Source: Mermis nigrescens (taxonomy: Eukaryota > Nematoda > Enoplea > Mermithida > Mermithidae). Taken from it: DNA of 64,000 nucleotides. Positions 45,702 through 58,926 of this stretch are shown piece by piece. The notes beneath the pieces were generated by a model. The model worked only from the letters and a program-made list of their open reading frames with translations. It was not told the DNA's origin and did no database searches. Numbering within the stretch: position 1 is the first letter of the stretch; every line of letters starts with the position of its first letter. Location: positions 1,979,633 through 2,043,632 of the forward strand of contig JAVLUZ010000143.1 of the NCBI GenBank assembly GCA_036768485.1, written 5' to 3'. Position numbers and translations under genes: made by a program.

Positions 45702-45892
45702 CACACCTGGGCGTGGGGGGTATGCACCCCCCTCCCTCCAGAAATAAAAATACCCCCCCCAGAATTCAATTTTTGAAAATTTTTTTCGTTTTTTTTCGCA
45801 ATTTTTTTATGCCAATGAATAGTGCTTGATGAGAAACGTCAAAAAAATGGTGTTTTACGCCATACCGCCATTTTTAAGGCCATTTTTTACCT
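45702..45892 (-). mobile_element. MITE-1 copy, truncated right end
   Basis: From CACACCTGGGCGTGG to CATTTTTTACCT. The flanks GTCCTGAC and TTCCTGAC match at 7 of 8, so the copy appears to have inserted in this shortened form. Confidence 0.8.
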
Positions 45893-46020
45893 TTCCTGAC
45901 ATGGGCAACTCCGAAATTCTGGGGGTCAGGATATGGTATATCGCCAAAAGTAATACTAAAAATAGAATTTAGGGGTCTACACTAATCTGGGGGGGTATTT
46001 TAACTTATTGGGGTACACAA

Positions 46021-46239
46021 CACACCTGGGCGGGGGATGCCCTCCCCCAGAAACCAAAACCAAAATACCCCCCAGAATTCAAATTTGAAAATTTTTTCGT
46101 TTTTTTCGCAATTTTTTTATGCCAATTGATGAGAGACGTCGAAAAATGGTGTTTTTTCGCCATACCACCATTTTTAAGGCCATTTTTTGACCTTCAACAA
46201 ATCTTGCACCCCCCAGAATTTTCTTTCTGCCCACGTATG
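46021..46239 (-). mobile_element. MITE-1 copy
   Basis: From CACACCTGGGCGGGG to GCCCACGTATG. The flanks GTACACAA and GTACACAC match at 7 of 8. Confidence 0.87.
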
Positions 46240-46867
46240 GTACACACCCACCCCACACCCATGTGTGGTCCTGTGACCCTCTTCCCAGAATGGAAAAATA
46301 GAAAATTTTGTGGGGAAAATGAGGCGAAATGAAGGCCCTTCAAAATGACCAGAAACTCAGTAATAAATAACGCAGTCTTAACACTATTTTAGCGCTTATA
46401 CCAGTTTTTGAGATATACCAGTTTTTCTTCAAATAAATAAGGGGGGTATACACTCCCCAGAAACCAAAATACCTTTTTTATACCAGTTTTTCTTCAAATA
46501 AATAACGGGGTATGCACTCCCCCAGAAACCAAAATATCAATTTTTGACCCCCCTCCCAGATCGGCCATGTTGTGCTTTTATGGCTGTGACCTCCTCCCCA
46601 GAATTATCGATTTATCGTAAAATTGCAAAAAGTGAGCCTTGTTATCCGTTAGTTCATTTTTGGCTCAAAAATCTGGCTTTTTCACGTTTTTTCGACTTTT
46701 TTTGTTTTTAAGTTCTAGAAAGAACGAGTATTGTCAGGCACAATGTTAGCCATCCAATTTAAGAGGGACCAACACCAATTTTTGGGGGACTAAGCTCAAA
46801 AGAGCCAAAAATAGCACAAAAATAACGTTTAAAAAGTCCTATTTTTTAATTTTGGGGGGTCCGGAAC

Positions 46868-47115
46868 CATACCTGGGCGTGGGGGTATGCACCCCCTCTG
46901 AGAAGGCAAAATACCCCCCAGAAATAAAAATATCCCCCAGAATTCAATTTTTGAAATTTTTTTGTTTTTTTTTTGCAATTTTTTATGCCAATGGATAGTG
47001 CTCAATGAGAAACGTTGAAAAATGGTGTTTTTTCGCCGTACCACCATTTTTAGGGCCATTTTTTACCATTGAAAAAATCTTGCACCCCCCAGAACTTTGG
47101 AGCAGCCCACTTATG
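46868..47115 (-). mobile_element. MITE-1 copy
   Basis: From CATACCTGGGCGTGG to GCCCACTTATG. The flanks GGTCCGGAAC and GGTCCGAAC differ by one base length. The target fits GTNNNNAC. Confidence 0.87.
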
Positions 47116-47265
47116 GTCCGAACCCCTATTCCCCTTTAAAGATACGTGCCTGAGTATTGTCCGAAACGTCTGACCCCCTCCAATGCTGTACATGTATTTA
47201 CAACCCAATGAATTTTGATGCATGAAGACAGTGGTACATTTAGGCTTTCCGTAAGGGGTGTCATC

Positions 47266-47514
47266 CATACGTGGGCAGCTAGAAAATTCTGGGGAGTGCA
47301 AGATTTTTCAAAGGTCAAAAAAATGGCCTTAAAAGTGGTGGTATGGCGAAAAACAACTTTTTCGACGTTTCTCATTGAGCATTATCTATTGGCATCAAAA
47401 ATTGCGAAAAAAACGAAAACAATTTCAAAAATTGAATCCTGTGGGGGTATTTTGATTTCTGGAAGGGGGTAGTTTTGCTTTTCGGGGGTGCATACCCCTT
47501 CACGCCCACGTGTG
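47266..47514 (+). mobile_element. MITE-1 copy
   Basis: From CATACGTGGGCAGC to CGCCCACGTGTG. The flanks GTGTCATC and GCGGTATC agree at 5 of 8. Confidence 0.8.
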
Positions 47515-48500
47515 GCGGTATCCCCATTTTTCTAAGTCAGACAAAAATAGGTCCGAAAAATCGCCATTTACGTGCAAAATAGCGTTTTTTTGAGTGAATA
47601 TTCTGTTTTAAGAGCATAGCGTAACCAGCTGGAGAACGGGAGGAGACCCGGGTCCCCCCGAATTATTTTTATTTCTTACAAGTATTCGCTGACTTCGGAT
47701 TTTATATTTTTTATCATATTTCTTACCTTTGAAGCCCAGATTTGACTTAAAAATAGCGGATATGTTAACAATTTTCTGCGCTTCGCGCCCATTTATTTTC
47801 TGCATTAGGTTTCTTTGCAAAAGCACAAAATTAATTGCAAAGACAAATATTTCGAAATGTTTGGAGTCAAGCTTTAACTTAATATTGAGAAAGTAGTCAA
47901 ACAGATAGGGTTAAGGATAGATCTTTTACATTCAAATTTAAAATCAAGCAAGAAAATTGTTCAATTTTTCAAATTTTTTTCTTCACCATGGCATAGATCT
48001 CGTTGAGAAACGCTCAAAAATGCCATATTTTCGCGTATCTCCAAATGGTTCTCGAGATATATGACTTCAAAAATTTCGAGACCGCTTCCGAAATAAAATT
48101 CTGGTTGCGCTTGCTGGGTACATCATATGTACATACAATAAAAAGACCAAAACTTAGACCTAAAAACGGAAAGAACAAAACTTTTTTGGATAAGTTTTTG
48201 CAGTTACCTACGTATGTGTATATTGTTTACAGCCACCCTTTAATTATTAGCTACACTGTGTTTCATTTACCTGAGAGCTTTTTCAGCAAATCTTTTCCGA
48301 TGCTGCAGTAACCCTATCATTCTTACTTACTGTAAGTCGTTTAAAGATCACTGTACATATATATGTAGCTACATAGGAAGGAAGAGTTTTGCGATACAAT
48401 TTTTTACGGCATAACTTATTTACATCTTCCAGCAGACCATGCATTTTGCGGCTGGAAGTTACGCATTCAGCTTGTCATAAATTGGCCAGTTAACACCATA
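47515..48500. other. Repeat remnant, otherwise nothing recognised
   Basis: 47515-47800 resembles the inner start of the CAGTGGCGGAT long elements (ACAAAAATAGGTCCGAAAAATCGCC) and holds a CTGCGCTTCGCGCCC palindrome near 47776. The rest shows no gene. Confidence 0.4.
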
Positions 48501-48527
48501 GACTAACATTTTGAACTTCGCGGCAAA

Positions 48528-48600
48528 CTTTCGCTTAGCTCAATGGTAGAACGTCCGATTGTCGTCGAAGCAACACGGGTTCGATTACAGCCGTTAGATT
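48528..48600 (+). tRNA. tRNA-like relic (Asp-GTC-like)
   Basis: TTAGCTCAATGGTAGAAC resembles an A box and D arm, TTGTCGT sits where an aspartate anticodon loop with GTC would be, and GGGTTCGATTA resembles a B box. The anticodon and T stems do not pair well (ACGGG against ACAGC) and the acceptor ends do not match. It is therefore a pseudogene or the head of an old tRNA-derived SINE rather than a working tRNA. Confidence 0.45.
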
Positions 48601-50898
<2,298 letters not shown>

Positions 50899-50932
50899 AC
50901 AACCCGAAATTAACATTATAGACAGTGGCGGA

Positions 50933-51103
50933 TCCAGGATTTTCCTAAGGGGGGCGGTATCCCTAAGAGGAGGGGCGGAACCCTGACTTGGACGGAAAAA
51001 TTAGCCGTTTTAACCCGAAAATCGCTCAAAAATCCTTAATTTTGCGCACTATTTTGGGCCAATGGGGACGGCCGCCCCCCGCCCCCCCCTAAATCCGCCC
51101 CTG
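50933..51103 (-). mobile_element. CAGKGGCGGAT MITE, short form, reverse
   Basis: 171 bp, from CAGTGGCGGATCCAGG to CTAAATCCGCCCCTG. The flanks ATTATAGA and ATTGTAGA match at 7 of 8. Inverse of the copies at 27960 and 28868. Confidence 0.9.
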
Positions 51104-51922
51104 ATTGTAGATGGCTAAATTCAGAGAACCAAGATTCGGCCGATTTTGTGAAAATTGTAACGGAAGTAACTATTCAACATTTGAGTGCTCCTCAAGTAGG
51201 ACCGCCCCGCCCCCATTGAAAAAAGCTCCCCTGAGTTGCTGCAACAAATCGCAAACATAACAAAAAGGCTTTGACTGCTTTGACTATTCTCAGAAAAACT
51301 TGTTTTATTTTTCTTCATAAAAAGGAAATAAAATTATTTTTTGGAAAATATTATGCATATTAATGCATTATCCGCCTACGTAACATACGCATGGGTACCT
51401 ACCAGACGGTTATTTGTCAAGGGCATGTAATTTGGCCATAATTAATCCGTCTTTTGCCAATTTGCAAACGACCCAGAGCAGACAGATGCGTATGGTGGTC
51501 AAATATTGAGCAGCTGATGCATTGAGCGATACACATGTCAAAGACCTGCACTATTTATCCGGGGATGAACTGACCGTAAAAAATACTACCGACTATGAAA
51601 CAGACAAAGAACGGATCATTAATGCACATTTTATATGATAAATAAGTAAAAAACAGGGACGTCGCATTGTTCTGTACGACATTCGAAGGTACCACATTGC
51701 CGTTATTTTTGTTTACAATAGTAAAACGTCGGTCTCAAAATTATGTGCAAACAGCTGTCCAATCGGAGCAGACCACCGCAACCAATTAAACCAGTGTCTT
51801 CGATTTCGTGTCGTCACGAAAAAGGCGAATTTTATTTCTGGCCCTTTTTCCGACTAGACAGAATTAGGTTGTCGCCAGCAGCAAGCCTGCTCGTTTTTTG
51901 CCAAATAATTAGACTTTAAGGG
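51104..51922. other. Intergenic, nothing recognised
   Basis: Mixed-composition DNA between two transposons, with no coding frame or shared repeat noted. Confidence 0.35.
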
Positions 51923-51991
51923 CGTACCTCCAGAGCCGGTCTTAAGGGGGAAGGCGAACTGGGCGGCCGCCCAGGGCGGCTAAAAAGATTA

Positions 51992-52181
51992 GGATCTTGT
52001 ATACAATTTACCCACCACCGATTTTTAGCCGATTCAAATAAGCTACAGTGACCAAACTTTACACAAAAATTATCAAACACGTTCTGACTCGCATCAATAA
52101 AAATAGTGATCTACAGTGTTGGTCACTGTGGCTTATTTGAATCGGCTAAAAACGGTGGCGGGTAAATTGTATACTAGATCC
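51992..52181 (+). mobile_element. Palindromic MITE, copy 2, nested in hAT
   Basis: Same element as 7073-7253, with GGATCTTGTATACAATTTACC at the left and ATACTAGATCC at the right, plus about 10 extra central bases (ATCTACAGTG). The flanks AAAGATTA and AAAAATTG match at 6 of 8. Confidence 0.88.
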
Positions 52182-52429
52182 AAAAATTGTAGTAGGGATA
52201 CACCTATAAATTCTTTCTCGTATTTTTCTGGTGTGCTTTATCCATTACCAATAACTTATATAAATTTTGAAATGTTTTAATCAATGTTTCAGATTCATTT
52301 GTCATCTTCACATTGCGTGTTTTGCTCGCCTTTTCATGCCACACGTTGTCCTGCACTCCTTTTTCGCCAACAATTCATTTTTTTGGCATTGTTCAGCAAA
52401 TATACGTCTTATTTTCCGCTTCAACTCAA

Positions 52430-53492
52430 CGATGGGGCATTTTAAAAAACACGTTACAAATTTGACTGTTAAGCCTTTATCTGACACTAGATGGGAATGC
52501 AGAATAGAAAGCGTTAAGGCAATTCGGTTTCAAAATTGGCCATGTTTACGATGCTATTGTTGAAGTATTTGAATCTTCTAATGATCCGAAATGCAAAACG
52601 GAAGCAGCAGCTCTGATAAAGAAATTAAAAGCTTTTAATTTCCTACGACTTTATGCGTGTATTACGATATTCTGGCTCAATTCAACCTTGTCAGCAAAAT
52701 TATGCAAAATCCAGACATGAACTTAAATACTGCCTTACACTTAATCGGAAAAATGGTTACATTTTTGAATGAGTTCAGAGAAAGTGGCTTTGAAAATTCT
52801 AAAATTAGAGCAAAGGAATTAGCTAATGAATTGGAAATGGATGCTTCAGATATCTGTTTTCCTGATGCAACTTCGCTTCGCAGAAGAAACGTTAAAAAAC
52901 AATTTTCGCATGAATCGAATGATGAGGTATACACGATCCAGAAAGAAACTATCGTGTTAATCTTTTTAATATTCTCCTCGATCAAGCTATAATGTCAACT
53001 CACGGATGCTTTCAGCAAATGAAAAGCGTCAGTCAAACGTTTATTTTTCTTTTTCAAGATTTCAGCTTTAAAAACCTGGAAAGACTGCGTTTTATTGAAC
53101 AGCTGCAAGGATTTAGCCATTTTATTAGACGATTTGAATGGATTAGATTTATACGCAGAATCTAAAAGTTCTTATTAATTCCATGACTGAAATATTAGAT
53201 TTCCCACTGATCACTCTTAAGTACTTGTTACAGAAATGGATTCCAGGATGCTTTTACCAAACGTTGTAATTGCTCTCAGAGATTTTACTTTCAGTCCCTC
53301 TTACCGTGGCCTCAGCAGAACGTTCATTTTCGAAATAAAAATCGATTAAAAAGTACTTAAGGTCTACTATGACTGACTCTCGTCTCACTGCTTTAGCCCT
53401 CATTCCGATTGAAAACGATATGTCGTCTTTAGATTTTTCACTATTGATCGATTGTTTTGCTGCCCAAAAAGCTCGTAAAATAACTTTGTAGT
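52430..53492 (+). pseudogene. hAT transposase fragments, frame broken
   Basis: Three pieces in different frames. The first (about 52435-52535) reads HFKKHVTNLTVKPLSDTRWE CR, the 'LSDTRWxxR' motif of the hAT catalytic domain. The second (52657-52965) reads DILAQFNLVSKIMQNPDMNL and LATELL-like helices with SLRRRNVKKQ, the insertion domain. The third (about 53280-53490) reads VPLTVASAERSFSK, a TAA stop, then KSIKKYLRSTMTDSRLTALA, the C-terminal dimerisation domain. Frameshifts near 52560 and 52990 and the stop make it inactive. It resembles the TTF-type/ZMYM1-like hAT proteins of animals. Confidence 0.85.
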
Positions 53493-53713
53493 CACGTTGT
53501 TCATTCTTGCTCTAATTTTTTCAAGAATAAAATGTTTTGATATCGATTACCTATTGCTGCTTTCTCAAAATTTTTATAACATTTGTTCCATTATGGTACC
53601 TACTAAAAAATGTATTTTTGCTCATATTTAAAATCTTTTTGGGGCTGCTAAAATCAGTTTCGCCCAGGGCCACTAAAACCCTAAGACCGGCCCTGCGTAC
53701 CTCTGTACCTATA

Positions 53714-53835
53714 GTCGGTTTCACGTAACTTTGGGCATATATTCTACGAATTTTTATCCACAGTGAGCCGACAGATTACTATAATTACATTTCAGATCAA
53801 TGCTTTAATCGCAATCTGTCAGCTTATGGTCTGTG
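53714..53835 (+). mobile_element. GTCTGTTTCAC MITE, partial copy
   Basis: AGTCGGTTTCACGTAAC, GTGAGCCGACAGATTAC and CAATCTGTCAGCTTATGG align with 1965-2090. The right end is missing. Confidence 0.6.
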
Positions 53836-54075
53836 GTAAATTAACCTATCTAATACCCACCGATTTGTTGCATGATTATGCTAATTATTATTTTTGTTCA
53901 TATTTAACATTGCTATTGTATTATGTATATTGTGACAGTAGTATAGGTACCTACTGTGGCAGAACGTTCGTATAAATATTGCAAAGTTATGAAGCCGTGG
54001 TGGAGGGATAGATGCGAAAGGGTGACCTTTGGATGCGCATAGCCGATCTTAGGACAGCCGGTTTGTGGGTCACTT

Positions 54076-54533
54076 CAGTGGTGGATCCAGGATTTTCTGA
54101 CAGGGGCGAATCTCAAATTTTCCCAATATTGTCGAAAATTGCCCGAAAAAATATTATGCTTGAAGTATCGATTTCTGTCATCTTTTGATAGTAAGGATTA
54201 TTTTTGATATGAAAAATTTAGAAATTTTCGAAAGTTTTCTACGAAAAATAAACAAAATTAGTACAAACATCGGCGCAAAGCACCGAAAAATACTCGAAAA
54301 ATCATTTTGAAAATAAAAATCCTTGTTCTGCACATAAACAACTCTTCTGACGTAAAAACAAAGTTTTTTGACCGTCCAGAAAGTCAGTAAATGTCAATAA
54401 TGAGAGTCATGTGGTGCGAAGCGCCGGAAAACTTTGAAAATCGTTATAATAAATAAATGGCTAAATCATTAAGAAATACACGTCATTATCTATTGCGTCT
54501 AAATATTTGTTGCCCCTCTTTAATCCGCGCATA
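54076..54533 (+). mobile_element. GGTGGATCCAGGATTTTC hAT-like MITE, second copy
   Basis: Starts CAGTGGTGGATCCAGG like 17006-17494 and shares the interior (AATTGCCCGAAAAAATATTATGCTTGAA, GTGCGAAGCGCCGGAAAAC). The right end is not preserved and I found no duplication. Confidence 0.65.
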
Positions 54534-55240
54534 AGTCGGTGAGTGGGTTTTTGGACCGAAATGACCTCGAAAACTGGCATAAATGATCAAATTGCTTTGA
54601 AACTATGTTATCCATAATAACTACTCAATTTCGAGAAAATGTTCTATTTTAATTCATTTTTAGCCCCATTTTGTATCATTTTCCTGATAAAAATTTTTAA
54701 TTTTCGAATTTTTAGGTCTAGATCTCGCTAATGCCTCACGTAGGTACATATGTCTGTCACTCACTACTACTACATACATTGCACATGCAGGTCAAATAGG
54801 ACGCCCCAAAATTTTTATATTAAAGTAGCTTTGAGTATCATTTTTCTTACGAACTTTTCTTCTGCAAAATCAGTCTTTAAATCTGTGGTACAAGTATTTC
54901 CGGGAGTCAATCTTTCTAATAATATCCGTCGCATAGTGATTTCTTTCTCAAGCTACGAAAGTTAAAAGCATATTGTTCTCCAGAATTTCGAATACAGAAT
55001 ATAAAAATGGAGAATTTTCGGGAAAAAATGAGGCAAAATAAAGGCGAAAAATGAAGAATGAAAATTAAAAATTTCTTCAAAAGCGCCTCAAATTGACCAG
55101 AAACTGTGCGAAAACGTAATTTTAACTCTATTTTACCGTTTATACCAGTTTTGAGGTCGTTTCGGCTCGAAAAAAGCTCAATTTCGATTCCCCAGATTGG
55201 TCATGCTGTGCAGTGCATCTATGGTCTCGACTTCCACGCT
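54534..55240 (+). repeat. Dispersed repeat with CATGCTGTGCA end
   Basis: About 55000-55235 is a single copy of the family seen as a foldback at 17545-17945 (GCGCCTCAAATTGACC, GGTCATGCTGTGCAGTGC, end ATCTATG). The stretch before it carries inverse pieces of the same family. Confidence 0.5.
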
Positions 55241-55769
55241 CTCTGCATATATGTTCCCTCCCACCCTTCTAAATCCGAGTCTAAGCACGATGCTTATGTT
55301 TTACCTGACACGACCCAGCTGTGATATTAATTCTCAATTTTGACATTCAATTTAGTTCGGTTTGTCAGTAGTGCATTTTAATATCGTTTCATTTCCATCG
55401 GAATCATTAATGTGGTGTACAGCTGGGAGCAACATTTGCTCCTCATTTCCATAATTTTATTGCGCCTAATTTTCGCTCGCACTCAAGGATACGCGTGTAT
55501 GTAGGGCAGGAGAGCCGAGGTCAAAATTGAGCCTTTTTCTTTTGTACGTTCTGTCCAGCACATATCATTGTACAATAGCGAACACGATCATTCATACGCA
55601 CATACATGACAGCTGCGCTTCCAAAACGGGTACCGATGGCGTGTAAAAGCAATTTCACGATTTTTCACTTAAATTACAGTAATCCTGTCCAAAAATCTAT
55701 CATAACGCCCATTCGTTCATTTGTGTGATCAAAATTGTTCTCGGGTCGACGCAGGTGTACTGTACTAAC

Positions 55770-55939
55770 ATGCGTACGACCGAGATTATTTTCCCGCCAA
55801 AAAAGCTAGCTGTCCGTTACTCTGTTTGCGCCGCATTAATTATGTTATTATTGACTGAAGGCCTTTGTGTGCTGGGGGTGGTTGGTGATGTAAGATTTTC
55901 GAAAAGGGTCGAACCAAACCCCCGGGAGGCGTCCAGCCG
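55770..55939 (+). CDS. Candidate exon with signal-peptide-like start
   Basis: 56 codons and two bases from ATG to a strong donor AGCCG|GTAAGC: MRTTEIIFPPKKLAVRYSVC, AALIMLLLTEGLCVLGVVGD and VRFSKRVEPNPREASSR. Residues about 17-38 form a hydrophobic segment after a basic stretch, as in a secreted or type II membrane protein. A KR pair follows. The upstream open frame adds 15 residues without changing this. The phase-2 donor does not match the phase of the zinc-finger exon at 58684, so it is probably a different gene. No downstream exon was fixed. Confidence 0.35.
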
Positions 55940-56914
55940 GTAAGCGGCTCAGGTTGGCAAATGCGTACGTGCCTGGTTAGAACGAATAGCATTGCACGTC
56001 GTATAGTAGTCAAAATTTTCGAGGGTGATGGGAAACAGTGATGGATTTATGGCCAAGTGTGCTCTGTGTAATGAACACATCGCCTAATTTCTTTCGGCTC
56101 CAAAGTATTGTTTTCGTCCTGTGAGATGTGAAAACGTAAATAGGGATATTTTTCGTGGACTAAGAAATGCTATCTTGTGTCGAAACTGGCTTTACCCAAA
56201 TATACTGGGCGATGGGAAAGCGCTAAGTTGTTTTTGCGTATTTTATTGTATACCATTTATGATAACGTTTATTCTGGTGATTCTCGTACCTACCTGTTTT
56301 TCCGTTTTAACATACATACATACCCTCCAGTGGCGGATTAACCCAATTTCACTTGAACAGTCAAAAATAGGTCCAAAAATCCACCATTCACGAGCAAAAT
56401 AAACTTTTTTCAGGGTATTACATTGTGTAGGTACTTTTAATCAAGATGATTTCAGGTGTAAGATTTTTCAAAATTTTTGGCACTTTTTTGCGCAAAAAAG
56501 TGCTTGAACTTGTTTAGCGAGCGCACAAGAAATTTAGCGAAATTTCAGCAGAAAGATGTTTAGAAACTGGAATTACTGCTCTTGCTGTATTTGTATATTT
56601 GAAGCAATGAAGGTCACTGAAGCATTTGGCGCGAAGCACAGAACCATGAAGATGCTCGTTGCTACAAAATTTATTTCTGGCACGAAATATGGCTTTTGTC
56701 GCCTAGAATGTGATTAAATGTAATTCATATTTTGCGCCTGAAAAATTTGCGAAATCGCGATAAGCGCTAGCACAAATCATTGCAAAGTACAATTCATTTT
56801 AAACACGACTGGTCGCCATGAAATAGTTTTGAAAAATGAGCTTGCTAAGCGAGAGTTGTAAACCAAGAGAAACTTAAAACTTAAACCTGCCATTACATTA
56901 TGAAGAGAATTATA

Positions 56915-57245
56915 AAACATTTTAAACTTAAATAAAGTGAAAAAGGTGGGATGTTTGTGAATAAAAACAAATTTAAAGGATATGATAAAATATTGTTGAG
57001 AATTGGACGATCACGTGCTATGTATAATGATTCCTTGATTAAAAGATCAAAAGAGTTGGATGGATGCTCGACAGATAACCTTGAAGCAATCTGATGTAAT
57101 TGGATGATTGCTATTTGAGATATGTTTGTGAATAGCAGATAAGCAATCACCCTGAATTGCCTTTCCTGTAGCAAATGAGATGCCAGTATGCTCTGCAATT
57201 CTACTACCAGAATGTCGGCGAGTTTCGCCAATGTAACTAGCCATA
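56915..57245 (-). pseudogene. Penelope-like GIY-YIG endonuclease relic
   Basis: Read on the minus strand: ASYIGETRRHSGSRIAEHTG, ISFATGKAIQ, HISNSNHPITSDCFKVI and, in another frame, LLIKESLYIARDRPILNN. The YIG...R..EH core and the later 'xKESLxIxxxxPxLNN' are characteristic of the GIY-YIG endonuclease at the C-terminus of Penelope-like retroelements. A frameshift near 57055-57075 separates the halves, and no reverse transcriptase is present. The MITE at 57248 cuts in just upstream. Confidence 0.75.
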
Positions 57246-57247
57246 CA

Positions 57248-57510
57248 CATAGGTGGGCAGCACCGAAATTCTGGGGGGAAGTTCTGGGGGGTGAAAAAAT
57301 TTTCAAAGGTCAAAAAATGGTCTTAAAAGTGGTCATATGGCGAAAAAACACCATTTTTCGACGTTTCTCATCAAGCACTATCCAATGGCATCAAAAAATT
57401 GCTAAAAAAGCAAAAACAATTTTTTTCTGGAGGGGGATTTTGATTTCTGGGGGTGGGTGTTTCAACTTCTGGGGGGGTGCATACCCCCAAACCCCCCACG
57501 CCCATGTATG
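57248..57510 (+). mobile_element. MITE-1 copy, perfect TSD
   Basis: From CATAGGTGGGCAGC to CGCCCATGTATG. Duplication GCCATACA (57240-57247, 57511-57518). It is inserted next to the GIY-YIG relic. Confidence 0.92.
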
Positions 57511-57836
57511 GCCATACAGCTAGAACACGTATACTTAAATACTAAATTTGAGAGTAGCTTAGCACTTAGAGTATCCTTGTTCTTGAAAAACCGGCTGATC
57601 ACATGACACTTCATTTTATAGCCCGACAACTGTTGGGCCAGTGAGGGGCGGCCGTCCCTGCCCCCTCGCCCCCATAAATCCACCCCTGTCTGTTCCTTCG
57701 TGTGACATTCGTTCTGCGTTGGATCAGTCAAATTTTAAGCTATTATGTAATTTTCCGTTTTTTCCTTTCTTTTATAAAGCCTTCCGCATTTTATTGACTT
57801 GTATTTAAAAGCTTTTAAAACTTTAAATATATTTCT

Positions 57837-58020
57837 AGATATTTTCGAATCTTGGATTTTTCCTCACAAGATTTCTTTTGTCGTATATTTGCTAGTATTT
57901 ATATTTCGCCTGATCCTCTTTGCCGCGAGTGGGCTCGATTTCGAGAGACGTTCAGAAGCAAAACATGAAACTATTATGAATATTGAGCGGATTGAACGCG
58001 TAGCTGTAGAATATTTTTAA
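57837..58020 (+). other. Possible coding fragment, unplaced
   Basis: A frame ending in TAA reads LILFAASGLDFERRSEAKHE then TIMNIERIERVAVEYF, a protein-like acidic/basic mix. Acceptors TTTCTAG and TTGCTAG lie nearby. Two frames are open and neither can be tied to the exon at 55770 or to the zinc-finger gene. Confidence 0.2.
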
Positions 58021-58099
58021 GTTTTAACACTTTTATAAGAAACACTGATCTACATTTATTAATACCTTCACTTACATACACGACTGTTATACATATTGG

Positions 58100-58263
58100 C
58101 AGACACGTAGCTGTGGGTGGGGGGGGTCCGACCCCCCCCCTCCCAAAATTCAGAAAAAACCGGAAAAATAGGACTTTTTACACGTTATTTTGTGCTGTTT
58201 TTGGCTTAGACCCCCAAAATTGGTGTTGGTCCCCCCAAAATAGGAGGGCCAGCAACGTGCCTG
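58100..58263 (+). mobile_element. 164-bp hAT-like MITE, perfect TSD
   Basis: Starts CAGACACGTAGCTG and ends CAGCAACGTGCCTG (inverse CAGGCACGTTGCTG). Duplication CATATTGG (58092-58099, 58264-58271). The interior is rich in runs of G and C. Confidence 0.9.
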
Positions 58264-58685
58264 CATATTGGTCATTCAGAATATTTTGCTATTCAATGTC
58301 GCTGAATTTTTGAGACTTTTTATCATAATTCAAACAAAACATGAATTCTCTATGCCTTGCGCTTGACAAACATATTTGACGAACACGTTTTGCAGTTTTT
58401 TGGAAGTCAATTAGATAGAGTTCACATTATCAGATATTTGAGAGATGATTTGAAATGAGAAAAATGCAAAAACGAACTATTTTAAATTATTTTTGTGAGT
58501 TTCCACGAATTCCAATCATACGAATAGCGTACCTTTCAAAAAATGTGAAAATCCAAACAAATACCTCTTATAGTCTATTTAAAGCAATGCGCGATTTAGC
58601 TGCATTTCGGTGACAAAAACCGAAGTTAACTACGGAAACTTAATTTATTCCTTTGTCAAAGTTACAAATTATTTTTACTGTAGAA

Positions 58686-58926
58686 ATGATGTCATCGTTC
58701 GACGTCAGGATCAAAGAAAAGGAACCGGAAATCCGAACTGGCTCCAAATTTAGTAGTTTTAAACAATTCGAAACAATTTTTGAAACATGGAAAGCGAGAT
58801 TCTGGCATCCATTTAGGGTAGCTTCTTCTGAAACTCTCAGAATGCCTGATGGAGGCGCTAACGAAACGTTCAAATATCGCTACATAGTCTACCACTGTGC
58901 TCATTACGGTACTCCCAGAATGCGGG
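58686..58926 (+). CDS. FAR1/ZSWIM-like zinc-finger gene, exon 1
   Basis: Follows acceptor TTTTTACTGTAG. The first ATG lies two bases inside the exon, so the gene may have a 5' non-coding exon. 80 codons plus one base, to donor CGGG|GTAATA. It reads MMSSFDVRIKEKEPEIR, then FSSFKQFETIFETWKARFWH and FKYRYIVYHCAHYGTPRMR. The 'F-x-S-F-x-x-F-E...W/F' start and 'Y-x-x-YHCxHxG-x-PR' are those of the N-terminal FAR1-type DNA-binding domain found in animal ZSWIM1/3-like proteins. Cys71 would be the first zinc ligand. Confidence 0.85.

Larger units (their letters stand above)
51931..53695 (+). mobile_element. Decayed hAT transposon, perfect TSD
   Basis: Starts CAGAGCCGGTCTTAAG and ends CTAAGACCGGCCCTG (inverse CAGGGCCGGTCTTAG). 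Perfect 8-bp duplication CGTACCTC (51923-51930, 53696-53703). It carries broken pieces of a hAT transposase in forward orientation, with the N-terminal zinc finger and the first catalytic part missing. A palindromic MITE is nested at 51992-52181. Confidence 0.92.
56328..57688 (+). mobile_element. Composite element with CAGTGGCGGAT / CCACCCCTG ends
   Basis: Starts CAGTGGCGGATTAACCC, continues ACAGTCAAAAATAGGTCC as in 25885-26939, and ends ATAAATCCACCCCTG. The flanks ATACCCTC and TCTGTTCC do not match, so the two ends may come from different insertions. It contains a Penelope-like relic and a nested MITE-1. Confidence 0.5.

Noticed and set aside
45314..45769. 151-codon minus-strand open frame, the longest in the window
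   Set aside because: It crosses MITE-1, MITE-3 and repeat debris. Its text (HTPHAQVW, PHAHVW) comes from the repeat ends and recurs in many copies.
57248..57523. 111-codon frame spanning the MITE-1 copy
   Set aside because: Entirely repeat-derived. The same pseudo-peptides (KNTIFRRFSSSTIQWHQKIA) recur in all forward copies.
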